A stretch of DNA of 64,000 nucleotides, taken from NCBI RefSeq assembly GCF_003258945.1, contig NZ_QLIX01000018.1:38334-102333 (forward strand). Reading direction: 5' to 3'. Positions within the stretch are counted from its first letter, which is position 1, and every line of letters begins with the position of its first letter. This document shows, piece by piece, positions 48,787 through 56,710 of the stretch. The stretch comes from Roseicella frigidaeris. Its GTDB lineage: Bacteria > Pseudomonadota > Alphaproteobacteria > Acetobacterales > Acetobacteraceae. The translations under genes were made by a program, and so were the position numbers. The notes under the pieces were generated by a model. The model was not told where the DNA came from. It made no database searches and saw nothing but the letters and a program-made list of their open reading frames with translations.

Positions 48787-50115
48787 TCAGCCGGCCATCT
48801 GGCCGCGCCAGGCCGTGTCGCGCGGCGAGGGTCGGCGGTGCAGGCGGCGGTCGAGCAGGGCGCGGGCCTTCGCGGCCGCGCCGCTGCGCATCAGGGCCAG
48901 CAGCAGCATGTCCTCGATCATCTCGCGCTGGGCGCCGCTGCCGCCGATGCGCACCACCTCGGCCGCGACCGGCTCCAGGATGCGCGCGCAGCCCGCATGG
49001 TCCCCCTCGGCGAAGGCCAGCGCCGCGCGGCAGATCGCCGGCACCACCGGCCCCGCGGCCAGGCGGCCCGTCTCGGCGAGCTGCGCCAGCGCCGCGGCGC
49101 GCCGCCCGACCGCCTCCCCGTCGCCGGTGGCCGCCTCCAGGATGGCCATATGGGCATCGGCGAAGGCGAAGCCGGCCGCCGGGAAGACCGGCCGCGCGTA
49201 ATCCGCCGCCGCCTGCCACAGCCCTGGCGGCACCGCATGGCCATAGGCCTGCAGCCGCCACAGGAAGGAGGCGGTGTCGCTCACGATGTTGACCGGCATC
49301 CCGGCCGAGACCGAGGGCTGGACATGCGCGGCATAGAGCGCGAGGGCCCGCGCCGCATCGCCGCGCTCGAGCGCGCCGAGCGCCGCATGCCAGGCGATAT
49401 GGCCATGCAGCGGGCCGCTGCGGTCATAGCCCGGCAGCCAGCCCTCGATCAGCCGCTCCGCCTCCTCGCCCGCGCCGGCCTCGTAGAGCGCGTGCGACAG
49501 CGCGTGCGCCGCATTCGCGTTCTCCCGCCGCAGTTCGAAGCCGCGCTGCGTCAGGGCGCGGCCCTGCGCCACCGCGCCGTTCTCGGCCTGCGACCAGCCG
49601 CGATAGGTCAGGAACCACCAATCATCCTCGGCATAGTGCCGGGCATGGCGCTCGCAGAGATCGACGCGCGCCTGGTCGTGGTCCGCCATGCCGGAGAAGG
49701 CGAAGAGGCCGAAGGCGCCGAGCGGCAGCGAGAGGATCAGGGCGTCGCGCGGCCAGGCCTCGAGATGGGCGAGGCTGCGCTCCAGCGCCTCGGCGGACCG
49801 GCCGTGGATGGCCAGCGACAGGGCCTCGACATGGCTCCGCTCGCGCTCGGTCCCATGCCGGGCGACGAGCTCGGCCGCCGCCACGATCCGCGCCCGGGCC
49901 GCCGCCGGCTCGGCGCGGATGGCGTGCAGGCGGGCGCGGGCGGCATGGGCCAGGGCGAAGCCCGGATCGGCCGCGATCGCCGCCTCCAGCGCCTCAGCGG
50001 CGCCGGGCCAGGCGGCGAGGAGGAGGTCGATGCCGTCGCGGTAGCGCCCGGCCGCGAGGTCGGAGGAGGTCGAGAGCGGCAGGCCGCGGCGGTCGAGGCG
50101 ATCGAGGCGGGCCAT
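48787..50115 (-). CDS. TTC38-like tetratricopeptide repeat protein
   Basis: The 442-residue all-helical protein matches the TTC38 family: YRDGIDLLLAAWPGAAEALEAAIAADPGFALAHAARA at the N-terminus and later HIAWHAALGALERGDAARALALY. Such proteins occur in many proteobacteria, but their function is not known. It lies 12 bases upstream of the MFS gene on the same strand, so the two probably form one transcript. Confidence 0.82.
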   Translation of the reverse strand: MARLDRLDRRGLPLSTSSDLAAGRYRDGIDLLLAAWPGAAEALEAAIAADPGFALAHAARARLHAIRAEPAAARARIVAAAELVARHGTERERSHVEALSLAIHGRSAEALERSLAHLEAWPRDALILSLPLGAFGLFAFSGMADHDQARVDLCERHARHYAEDDWWFLTYRGWSQAENGAVAQGRALTQRGFELRRENANAAHALSHALYEAGAGEEAERLIEGWLPGYDRSGPLHGHIAWHAALGALERGDAARALALYAAHVQPSVSAGMPVNIVSDTASFLWRLQAYGHAVPPGLWQAAADYARPVFPAAGFAFADAHMAILEAATGDGEAVGRRAAALAQLAETGRLAAGPVVPAICRAALAFAEGDHAGCARILEPVAAEVVRIGGSGAQREMIEDMLLLALMRSGAAAKARALLDRRLHRRPSPRDTAWRGQMAG

Positions 50116-50285
50116 GGCGGGGTCCTCGGGCTGGGATTCTCACAGATGCGGCGGCGGCCCGGGGTCGATCCGGCAACCGGCTCGGGCGTCCACCGCTCGG
50201 GGGCCAGACTAGCCCGCCTCGCCCTGGCCTGCTTTCGATGAAACGACAATCTATATAGAATACCCGACAAAGCCGGAGGCTGGCC

Positions 50286-51146
50286 GTGATCTGGGAGACC
50301 CTCGTTGCGCCCTCCGGCCTGGCGCCTCCCCGGCCGATGACCGTGCGCGCGCAGTCCATCCCGGCACGCCACTCCTTCCCGGAGCATGCGCACGCCTGGA
50401 ATCAGGTGGTCCATGCGATCTCCGGGGTGCTGACGGTGGCCGTGGACGGGCGCTCCTTCGTCATCTCGCCGGAGCAGGCGGTCTGGCTGCCGACCGGGTC
50501 GCGGCACCGCGTCGGGTCGCTGCTCGGGGCGGAGTTCCGCAGCCTCTGGCTCGCCGAGGAGGCCGGTGCCGGCCTGCCGGAAAGCCCGACCGTGTTCGGC
50601 GTCTCGCCGCTGCTGCGGGCCCTCATCATCGAGGCGGCCGCCATCGAAGGCCAGAACGACCCCGATGGCTATGCGGGCCGTGTCACCGGGTTGATCCTCG
50701 ACCAGCTCCGGCGCGCGCGGCCCCTGCCGGGGGCCCTTCCCTGGCCGCGCGCAGGCTCCCTGGTGACGCTGTGCGAGGCCGTCTACACCGATCCAGCTGA
50801 TGCACGCGGGCCCGAGGACTGGGGCCGGGACCTTGGCATGTCGGGGCGGACCCTGGCCCGCCGCTTCGAGGCCGAGCTGGGCATGAGCCTGCGGTCCTGG
50901 CGACGGCGCCTCAGGCTGTTCAAGGCGATCGAGTTCCTGGGCGGCGGCCTCAGCGTGACGCAGGCCGCCATGGCCTTGGGCTATGGCTCGGCCTCGGCGT
51001 TCATCTATGCGTTCCGCACCGAAATGGGGTGCGGCCCCCAGACCTATATGCGCGGCGCTGCGGGGGAGCGGGGCGGCAGCCGATGCGGCTCGGCCTCTCC
51101 ATCGCCTCCCGCGCCCCGGCCAAGGGTTGGTCGGCGGCCTTGGTGA
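50286..51146 (+). CDS. AraC family regulator, C-terminus altered
   Basis: The 286-residue protein has an AraC-type cupin sensor (FPEHAHAWNQVVHAISGVLTV, about residues 25-90) and the double helix-turn-helix (DWGRDLGMSGRTLARRFEAELGMSLRSWRRRLR ... VTQAAMALGYGSASAFIYAFRTEMGCGPQTYMRG, about 180-260). The start is GTG. The domain ends at TYMRG; the last 28 residues are Ser/Pro/Arg-rich and are read through sequence antisense to a decayed gene fragment, so the natural end was probably lost. It is divergent from the TTC38/MFS pair, a likely target. Confidence 0.87.
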   Translation: MIWETLVAPSGLAPPRPMTVRAQSIPARHSFPEHAHAWNQVVHAISGVLTVAVDGRSFVISPEQAVWLPTGSRHRVGSLLGAEFRSLWLAEEAGAGLPESPTVFGVSPLLRALIIEAAAIEGQNDPDGYAGRVTGLILDQLRRARPLPGALPWPRAGSLVTLCEAVYTDPADARGPEDWGRDLGMSGRTLARRFEAELGMSLRSWRRRLRLFKAIEFLGGGLSVTQAAMALGYGSASAFIYAFRTEMGCGPQTYMRGAAGERGGSRCGSASPSPPAPRPRVGRRPW

Positions 51147-51240
51147 CGCCGGCGCGCATCGGGGCCGCCGGCGCCGGCCCGCCCTGCGCCAGGGCCACGC
51201 CAGCCGCGTCCCGGGTCAGCCGGATCCTGCGGCCGAGCCG
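51097..51240 (-). pseudogene. Fragment of a conserved hypothetical gene (relative of the gene at 32375-32938)
   Basis: Read on the minus strand, this gives RRLGRRIRLTRDAAGVALAQ then PAPAAPMRAGVTKAADQPLAGAREAM. It aligns with LLGRRIRLTHDEDGVVLAE and PAPAAPVRAYVTRAFGSHLPAVRQAM of the intact gene. The N- and C-terminal thirds are missing, and a stop codon lies 16 codons before the matching part. It overlaps the AraC 3' end in antisense. Confidence 0.75.
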
Positions 51241-51345
51241 CCGGGCGGCCGTCCGGACCCGGTCGGTCGCAATCGTTCAGTCGCTGGCGGAGAGGGTGTC
51301 CGCCTAACTCATATCCCCTGCCGTTCCGTGGTATCCTGATTTCTC

Positions 51346-51368
51346 GCATTAGACCAAACGTCTAATGC
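51346..51368. promoter_or_regulatory. Perfect inverted repeat upstream of the integrase
   Basis: GCATTAGAC (51346-51354) and GTCTAATGC (51360-51368) are perfect 9-bp arms around CAAAC, 64 bases before the integrase start. It could be a core recombination site or an operator. I find no tRNA gene beside it. Confidence 0.6.
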
Positions 51369-51416
51369 TCGCTGCCATCAACGGCGTCCCGGCCCGTTCC
51401 GGGTTGTGTCGGGCCA

Positions 51417-51463
51417 GTCCACAACATTATTGTGGACCAGATTGTGGACCAGATTGTGGACCG
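51417..51463. repeat. TTGTGGACC repeat array over the integrase start
   Basis: ATTGTGGACCAG is repeated with a 12-bp period three times (51429-51463). The first copy also pairs with an upstream inverted copy GTCCACAA (51417-51424 with 51430-51437). The GTG start is inside the first unit, and the array is translated as repeated Ile-Val-Asp-Gln. Confidence 0.8.
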
Positions 51464-52778
51464 AGGGCGTCAGGTGGTGGCCAGAGCGGCGGGCAAACTC
51501 ATCGGCCGTTTGCAGGCAGTGACGGCTCGAGCAGTCGTCGCGGCCGGCAAGCCCGGCGCCCATGCTGATGGGAGCAACCTGTACCTGCGGGTAGCAGGGC
51601 CCGGCTCTGGCAAATGGACGCTGCGGTACAAGCTCGCTGGCAGGGCCCGGGAGATGGGCCTGGGTGGGTATGACCATGACGGCCGACGGGGCCTGACACT
51701 GGCGCAAGCCAGGGCTGCAGCAGCGGAGGCGCAGCGCCTGCTTCGCGATGGGATCGACCCCCTCGCCCATCGCCAAGCCCAAGTGGAGGCCGCTGCGGCG
51801 CGGGCCGCGGAGGACGCTGCCAAGGCCCGCACCTTCCGGGAGGTTGCGAGCCTCTATATCGGCGCCCACGAGCGAGGCTGGCGAAATGCCAAGCATCGGG
51901 CGCAGTGGCGATCCACACTCGACACCTATGCAGCACCGCTGATCGGGGATCTGCCGGTGGCCGAGCTCACCACCGAGAACGTGCTGGCCTGCTTGACCCC
52001 CATTTGGACCGAGAAGCCAGAGACGGCCACCCGGCTCCGGGGTCGCATCGAGGCGGTCCTGGACTATGCCGCCGCCCGAGGCTGGCGGGAGGGGCCCAAC
52101 CCGGCCCGGTGGCGCGGCCACCTGGCGAACCTCCTCCCTCGGCGCTCCAAGGTTGCCCGTGTCGAGCACCATGCCGCCCTTCCCTGGCAGGAGATGGCGA
52201 GCTTCATGGTCCGCCTTCGGCAGCAGCCTGGGATAGCCGCGCGGGCGCTGGAGTTCTGCATCCTGACTGGCACCCGAACCAGCGAGACCCTCGGGGCCCG
52301 CTGGGCTGAGGTGGATCTGACGGCCGCGGTATGGATCGTGCCTGGTGAGCGGATGAAGGCCGGCCGGGAGCACCGGGTGCCGCTATCCGGCCCGGCGCTT
52401 GAGGTGCTCCGAACGATGAATGAGCTGCGCCAGGTATCCGGTGACGGGTTCATTTTCCCCGGCAGCAAGGAGGCGCGGCCGCTCTCCTCCATGGCCATGC
52501 TCATGCTGTTGCGGCGCATGAAGCTGGGGCACCTCACGGTGCACGGCTTCCGCAGCGCCTTCCGGGACTGGTGCGAGAAGGCGACCAGCACGCCGCATGC
52601 GGTCGCCGAGGCCGCGCTGGCACACACCATCGGCGACAAGGTCGAGGCGGCCTACCGGCGCGGCGACCTGTTCCAGAAGCGTCGGGAGCTCATGGATCGC
52701 TGGGCGGAGTATTGCGCGAAAGTTCTTCCCGCCGAGGTCGGAGCTGCCGCCCCAGCCACATATCATCCACAGCGGTAA
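51432..52778 (+). CDS. Tyrosine-type site-specific recombinase (integrase)
   Basis: The 448-residue protein has a DUF4102-like arm-binding domain (HADGSNLYLRVAGPGSGKW), a SAM-like core-binding domain (about residues 140-225) and the catalytic domain with R in LTGTRTSETLGARW, HGFRSAFRDW (H-x-x-R) and the tyrosine in KVEAAYRRGDLF, the layout of P4-type prophage/island integrases. The first 20 residues (MDQIVDQIVD...) come from the repeat array; the true start may be a later GTG. It has no obvious attachment tRNA or island cargo here and may be a relic of an element now mostly lost. Confidence 0.9.
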   Translation: MDQIVDQIVDRGRQVVARAAGKLIGRLQAVTARAVVAAGKPGAHADGSNLYLRVAGPGSGKWTLRYKLAGRAREMGLGGYDHDGRRGLTLAQARAAAAEAQRLLRDGIDPLAHRQAQVEAAAARAAEDAAKARTFREVASLYIGAHERGWRNAKHRAQWRSTLDTYAAPLIGDLPVAELTTENVLACLTPIWTEKPETATRLRGRIEAVLDYAAARGWREGPNPARWRGHLANLLPRRSKVARVEHHAALPWQEMASFMVRLRQQPGIAARALEFCILTGTRTSETLGARWAEVDLTAAVWIVPGERMKAGREHRVPLSGPALEVLRTMNELRQVSGDGFIFPGSKEARPLSSMAMLMLLRRMKLGHLTVHGFRSAFRDWCEKATSTPHAVAEAALAHTIGDKVEAAYRRGDLFQKRRELMDRWAEYCAKVLPAEVGAAAPATYHPQR

Positions 52779-52838
52779 TCAGCCGCGAACGGAATACGCC
52801 ACGGCACTGCGTTCAACGCCGTCAATAATTGCGGTTCG

Positions 52839-53738
52839 CTACTCCGGTCGGACCTCGTCGAGCAGGATGATCCGGTGCAGCCGGCGGCGATGCTGCGTCT
52901 CGTCCCATTCGCTGGCGCGGTGCAGGCTACAGCGGTTGTCGCTCATCAGCACGTCGCCCGGCTGCCAGCGATGCTCATGTACGAATTCCGGCCGCGTCAT
53001 CTGCGCCAGCAACTCGGCGAAGAGCGCCGTCCCTTCCGCCTCGGGCAAGCCGAGGATGCTCGATCCCCATTCGCCGCCGAGATAGAGGCCCCGGCGTCCG
53101 CTCTCCGGATGGGTGCGAACCAGCGGATGCACCACATCCGGGAAGCGTGCCGCCTCGGCGGCGCATTGCGCCTCCGTCGCATCCGGGAAGAGCGTGCGGT
53201 AAAGCCGCGCCCGGCTGTGCTGCACCTGGAGCCCGGCGATGCGCGCCCGCATCGTCTCCGACAGTGCCTCGTAGGCGGCGATGCCGTTGGCGTAGCGGGT
53301 CTCGCCGGCCTGGGGCGGGATCTCGATGGCGTGCAGGAAGGTGAAGAGCCCGGCATGCTCCAGATGGTAGTGGTCGGTGTGCCAGTTGAGGCCGACCTTC
53401 ACCGCCCCGGCCGTGCGTCCCTCCTCCACCACGTTGCCGACCACGAAGATCTCGTGATGGTCGTGCAGGCAGAGGTCGCGCCGGCTGTGCAAGTCCATGT
53501 TGCTGCCGAAGCGCTGCGCGAAGCCGAGGAAGCCGGCGGGCGGCAGATGCGTCTGGCCGCGCAGCAGCAGCAGCGTGCGCTCGACGCAGGCGCCGCGCAG
53601 GATGGCGGTGATCTCCGGGTCCTGGGGCAATGCCAGGTCGACGCCGCCGATCTCGATGCCGATCGCCGGCCCCAGCTCCCTCACCGAGAGCCCGCGCCGC
53701 GCCGCCGCGGCCCGCCATTGCACCAGCCCACCCGCCAT
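52839..53738 (-). CDS. TauD/TfdA family Fe(II)/2-oxoglutarate dioxygenase
   Basis: The 299-residue protein has the metal motif WHTDHYHLE (HxD, about residue 120), the distal CSLHRASEW histidine and the 2-oxoglutarate arginine in RRRLHRII. Family members oxidise sulfonates, betaines, aryloxyalkanoates and similar acids. The ATG at 53738 overlaps the stop of the TRAP receptor gene (ATGA), so it is translationally coupled with the transporter, whose cargo is probably its substrate. Confidence 0.9.
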   Translation of the reverse strand: MAGGLVQWRAAAARRGLSVRELGPAIGIEIGGVDLALPQDPEITAILRGACVERTLLLLRGQTHLPPAGFLGFAQRFGSNMDLHSRRDLCLHDHHEIFVVGNVVEEGRTAGAVKVGLNWHTDHYHLEHAGLFTFLHAIEIPPQAGETRYANGIAAYEALSETMRARIAGLQVQHSRARLYRTLFPDATEAQCAAEAARFPDVVHPLVRTHPESGRRGLYLGGEWGSSILGLPEAEGTALFAELLAQMTRPEFVHEHRWQPGDVLMSDNRCSLHRASEWDETQHRRRLHRIILLDEVRPE

Positions 53739-54712
53739 CACGCCGTCTCCTGGATCATCTTCAGCCGTGCCCGGTCGACCTCGCTCTGCAGGAAGCGGTC
53801 GTAGAGCGGCTGGGCGGCGCGCTGGAACGGCGCCTTGTCGGGATCGACGATGGCGACGCCATGCGCCTTCACCTGCTCGACCAGCTTAGCCTCCGAATCG
53901 ACCACGAATTGCCGCTCGAACACCGCGCTCTCCTCCGCCGCCTGCATCAGTGCGGCACGGAGATCGGGCGGCAGGGACTGGTACTTGCGCTCGCTCAGTA
54001 CCACCGGCGCGGTCAGGCTCAGCCAGCCCACTGTGGTCCAGTGCTTGCAGACCTCGTAGAATTTCTGGGCGACGAAATTAGTGTAGGCGGCCTCCGCTCC
54101 ATCGACCACGCCGACCTGTAGCGCGCCGTAGAGCTCGCCATAGGCGAGCGGCGTGGCATTGGCGCCGAAGGCGTTGAAGGCCGCGACATGCACCGGGTTC
54201 TGCTGGGTGCGGATCTTGCGGCCCTTCAGCGCCGGCATGTCGGCGACCGCCTCCCGCACCATCAGATGGCGCACGCCGGAGGAATAGAGGGCGAGCACCC
54301 GGAAGCCGCGGCCCTGCGCCGCCTGGGCAAGCTGGGCGATGGCCGGCGTCCCGGCGACGCGCGCCAGGTGGCCGTAGTCGCGGATCAGGAAGGGCATGTC
54401 GAGGAGCTGGTACTCCTTGACGAAGTTGGCGAAGGCGGCGTGCGAGGGCACGGCGAGGTCGATGGTGCCGAGCGCCACGCCTTCGATCATCGGCAGCTCG
54501 TTGCCGAGCTGGCCGTTGGGATAGATCTGCAGGCCGAGCCGCCCGCCCGTCAGCTCCCGCAGCCGCTTGTCGAGGAAGCGCAACCCCTCGTCCTGCACCT
54601 CGCCGATGGCGTTGGTGTGGGCGGCGCGGAGCGTCATCCCCTGCGCCAGGGCGGGGCGGGCGATCCAGGCTGCGGCGAGGCCGGCGCCGAGGGCGCGGCG
54701 GGTCGGGAGCAT
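53738..54712 (-). CDS. dctP: TRAP transporter solute receptor DctP
   Basis: The 324-residue periplasmic protein has a signal peptide (RRALGAGLAAAWIARPALAQ) and DctP signatures GLQIYPNGQLGNELPMIEGVALGTIDLAV, GRKIRTQQNPVHVAAFNAFGANATPLAYGELYGALQVGVVDG and the conserved arginine in the KIRTQ segment that binds the carboxylate. ATG 54712 has a perfect AAGGAGG site. With dctM and dctQ it forms a sodium-driven uptake system for an organic acid. Confidence 0.93.
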   Translation of the reverse strand: MLPTRRALGAGLAAAWIARPALAQGMTLRAAHTNAIGEVQDEGLRFLDKRLRELTGGRLGLQIYPNGQLGNELPMIEGVALGTIDLAVPSHAAFANFVKEYQLLDMPFLIRDYGHLARVAGTPAIAQLAQAAQGRGFRVLALYSSGVRHLMVREAVADMPALKGRKIRTQQNPVHVAAFNAFGANATPLAYGELYGALQVGVVDGAEAAYTNFVAQKFYEVCKHWTTVGWLSLTAPVVLSERKYQSLPPDLRAALMQAAEESAVFERQFVVDSEAKLVEQVKAHGVAIVDPDKAPFQRAAQPLYDRFLQSEVDRARLKMIQETA

Positions 54713-54726
54713 CGGGCGGGCCTCCT

Positions 54727-56004
54727 TCACATCAGCGCCCGCGGCAGCCAGAGCACGATGCCGGGGACATAGGTGCAGAGCATCAGCACGGCGACGAGCG
54801 GGATCAGCGGGATCCAGATGACCCGCGCCACCGCGCCCACCGGCCGCCGCGCCACCGCGCAGGCGACGAAGGTGCAGATGCCGTAGGGCGGCGCCACCAG
54901 GCCGATCGAGAGGTTGATCGACATTACCAGCCCAAAATGCAGCGGGTCGATGCCGAGCTTGGTGGCGACCGGCATCAGCACCGGCATCAGGATGACCAGC
55001 GCCGAGATCTCCTCGAAGCACATGCCGACGAAGAGCATCAGCAGGTTCACCATCAGCAGGAACAGCACCTGGCTGCCGCCCGCGGCATCGAACCAGCCCG
55101 AGATCATGCCCGGCACGTCCTGGATGGCGACCAGCCAGGCGAAGATCGAGGAGGTGCCGACGATGATCATCACCGCCGCCGAGATGCCGACGGTGCGCAG
55201 CATCAGGTCCGGCAGGGCGGAGAGCTTCAGCTCCCGGTAGATGGCGAGGTCGATGGCAAGGCCGGCCACCACCGCCAGCACGCCGGCCTCGGTCGGCGTC
55301 ACCACCCCGCCGACGATGCCGCCGACGATGATGAAGGGCAGCACCATCGCCGGGATGGCGGTGATGAAGGCCTTTCGCAGCCGCGGCAGGCTGAAGGGCT
55401 CGGCGTCGCGATAGCGTTCCGGCTCGCGCCGCGCATAGAGCCAGTGGGTCAGCATCAGCCCGGCTGAGGCGATGAGGCCGGGGATGATGCCGCCGAGGAA
55501 CATGGCGCCGACCGAGAGGTCGCAGACCATGGCCAGCACCACCATGATGATGGAGGGCGGGATGATCGGCCCGAGCGCGCCAGCGGCGGCCACCACCGCG
55601 ACGGAATAGTCGATGTCGTAGCCGTGCCGCCGCATCTCCGGCAGCAGGATGGAGGAGACGGCGGCGGTGTCGGCGCTGCCCGAGCCGGAGATGCCGGAGA
55701 GGAAGGTGGAGGTGACGGTCGCCACCATGAAGAGGCTGCCCTGCACCCAGCCCACCAGCGCCGCGGCGAGGCCGACGATGGCCCGCGCGATGCCGCCATG
55801 CTCCATGATCAGCCCGCTCAGGATGAAGAAGGGGATCGCCATGAGCGGGAAGCTGTCGAGGCCGTTCCAGAGCCGCTGCGCCACCACCACCATCGGCACG
55901 TCGGTGGAGAGCGCCAGCGTCAGCGCCGCGGCGACGCCGAGGACGAAGACCATGGGCGCGCCGGCGATCAATAGCAGCGCGAAGGAGGAGAAGGTGAGCC
56001 CCAT
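54727..56004 (-). CDS. dctM: TRAP transporter large permease DctM
   Basis: The 425-residue membrane protein has about twelve helices and the family motifs LMAIPFFILSGLIMEHGG, SGISGSGSADTAAVSSILLPEM and FIVGGIVGGVVTPTEAGVLAV. It forms the transport channel. It follows dctQ closely (9 bases). Confidence 0.95.
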   Translation of the reverse strand: MGLTFSSFALLLIAGAPMVFVLGVAAALTLALSTDVPMVVVAQRLWNGLDSFPLMAIPFFILSGLIMEHGGIARAIVGLAAALVGWVQGSLFMVATVTSTFLSGISGSGSADTAAVSSILLPEMRRHGYDIDYSVAVVAAAGALGPIIPPSIIMVVLAMVCDLSVGAMFLGGIIPGLIASAGLMLTHWLYARREPERYRDAEPFSLPRLRKAFITAIPAMVLPFIIVGGIVGGVVTPTEAGVLAVVAGLAIDLAIYRELKLSALPDLMLRTVGISAAVMIIVGTSSIFAWLVAIQDVPGMISGWFDAAGGSQVLFLLMVNLLMLFVGMCFEEISALVILMPVLMPVATKLGIDPLHFGLVMSINLSIGLVAPPYGICTFVACAVARRPVGAVARVIWIPLIPLVAVLMLCTYVPGIVLWLPRALM

Positions 56005-56013
56005 GCCGAGGCC

Positions 56014-56577
56014 TCAATCTACCCGGACGCCGCCGCCGGACGTGACCGGCTCGAGCCCGAGGATGGCGGCACCGAAGGCCAGCACGACCTCGAGGGCGAA
56101 ATAGGCGGCGCCGACCGGCAGCATGGCATAGGGCATGTCCATCGGGATCTGCAGGCCGGGGCTGGTCTGCCAGGCGCCGACCTGCATCAGCAGCAGCCCG
56201 CCCTGGAACACCACCCAGAGGAACCAGAGGCAGAGCCCGGTCACCGGCACCAGCAGCAGCCGCGCCAGCCCGGCTGGCAGCCGCTCGATCACCAGCTCGA
56301 TCGCCACATGCAGGCGTTGCCGCATGGCATAGCCGGCGCCGAGCAGCACCATCCAGATCTGGGCGAAGGTCGCCGCCTCGTCGCCGCCGGGGATGGAGCG
56401 GTTGAAGCCGTAGCGGCAGACCACCTGCGCCAGCACCAGCAGGATCATAGCCGCGAGCAGCAGCAGTAGGATGCCGTCCACCGCCCGGCGCAGCAGCGTC
56501 AGAGCGTTCCGCGCGAGGCGTAGCGGCAGGGAGGCGGAGGGGGGCAGCAGCCCGCTCTCGATCGTGGCGCCGGGCAT
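56014..56577 (-). CDS. dctQ: TRAP transporter small permease DctQ
   Basis: The protein (187 residues from ATG 56577; GTG 56613 would add 12) has four hydrophobic helices and DctQ features: VVCRYGFNRSIPGGDEAATFAQIWMVLLGAGYAMRQRLHVAIE. It scaffolds DctM. Neither start has a clear ribosome site. The 130-base gap upstream holds the repeat ATATGCCT twice and an inverted pair CGCCGAAG/CTTCGGCG, perhaps regulatory. Confidence 0.85.
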   Translation of the reverse strand: MPGATIESGLLPPSASLPLRLARNALTLLRRAVDGILLLLLAAMILLVLAQVVCRYGFNRSIPGGDEAATFAQIWMVLLGAGYAMRQRLHVAIELVIERLPAGLARLLLVPVTGLCLWFLWVVFQGGLLLMQVGAWQTSPGLQIPMDMPYAMLPVGAAYFALEVVLAFGAAILGLEPVTSGGGVRVD

Positions 56578-56710
56578 AGCGAAAAGGCTCGCCGCAGTGT
56601 GCGGGCCACGCAAGCCCGTTTCTTGGGCAAATCAGCGCCGAAGCCGCCGATATGCCTAGCTACTAACCGAAATATGCCTCAGATGAGGAAAACTTCGGCG
56701 TTTGGGTCCA

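Noticed and set aside
51300..51431. tRNA gene as integrase attachment site
   Set aside because: I looked for a T-loop and acceptor stem around the inverted repeat and found none.
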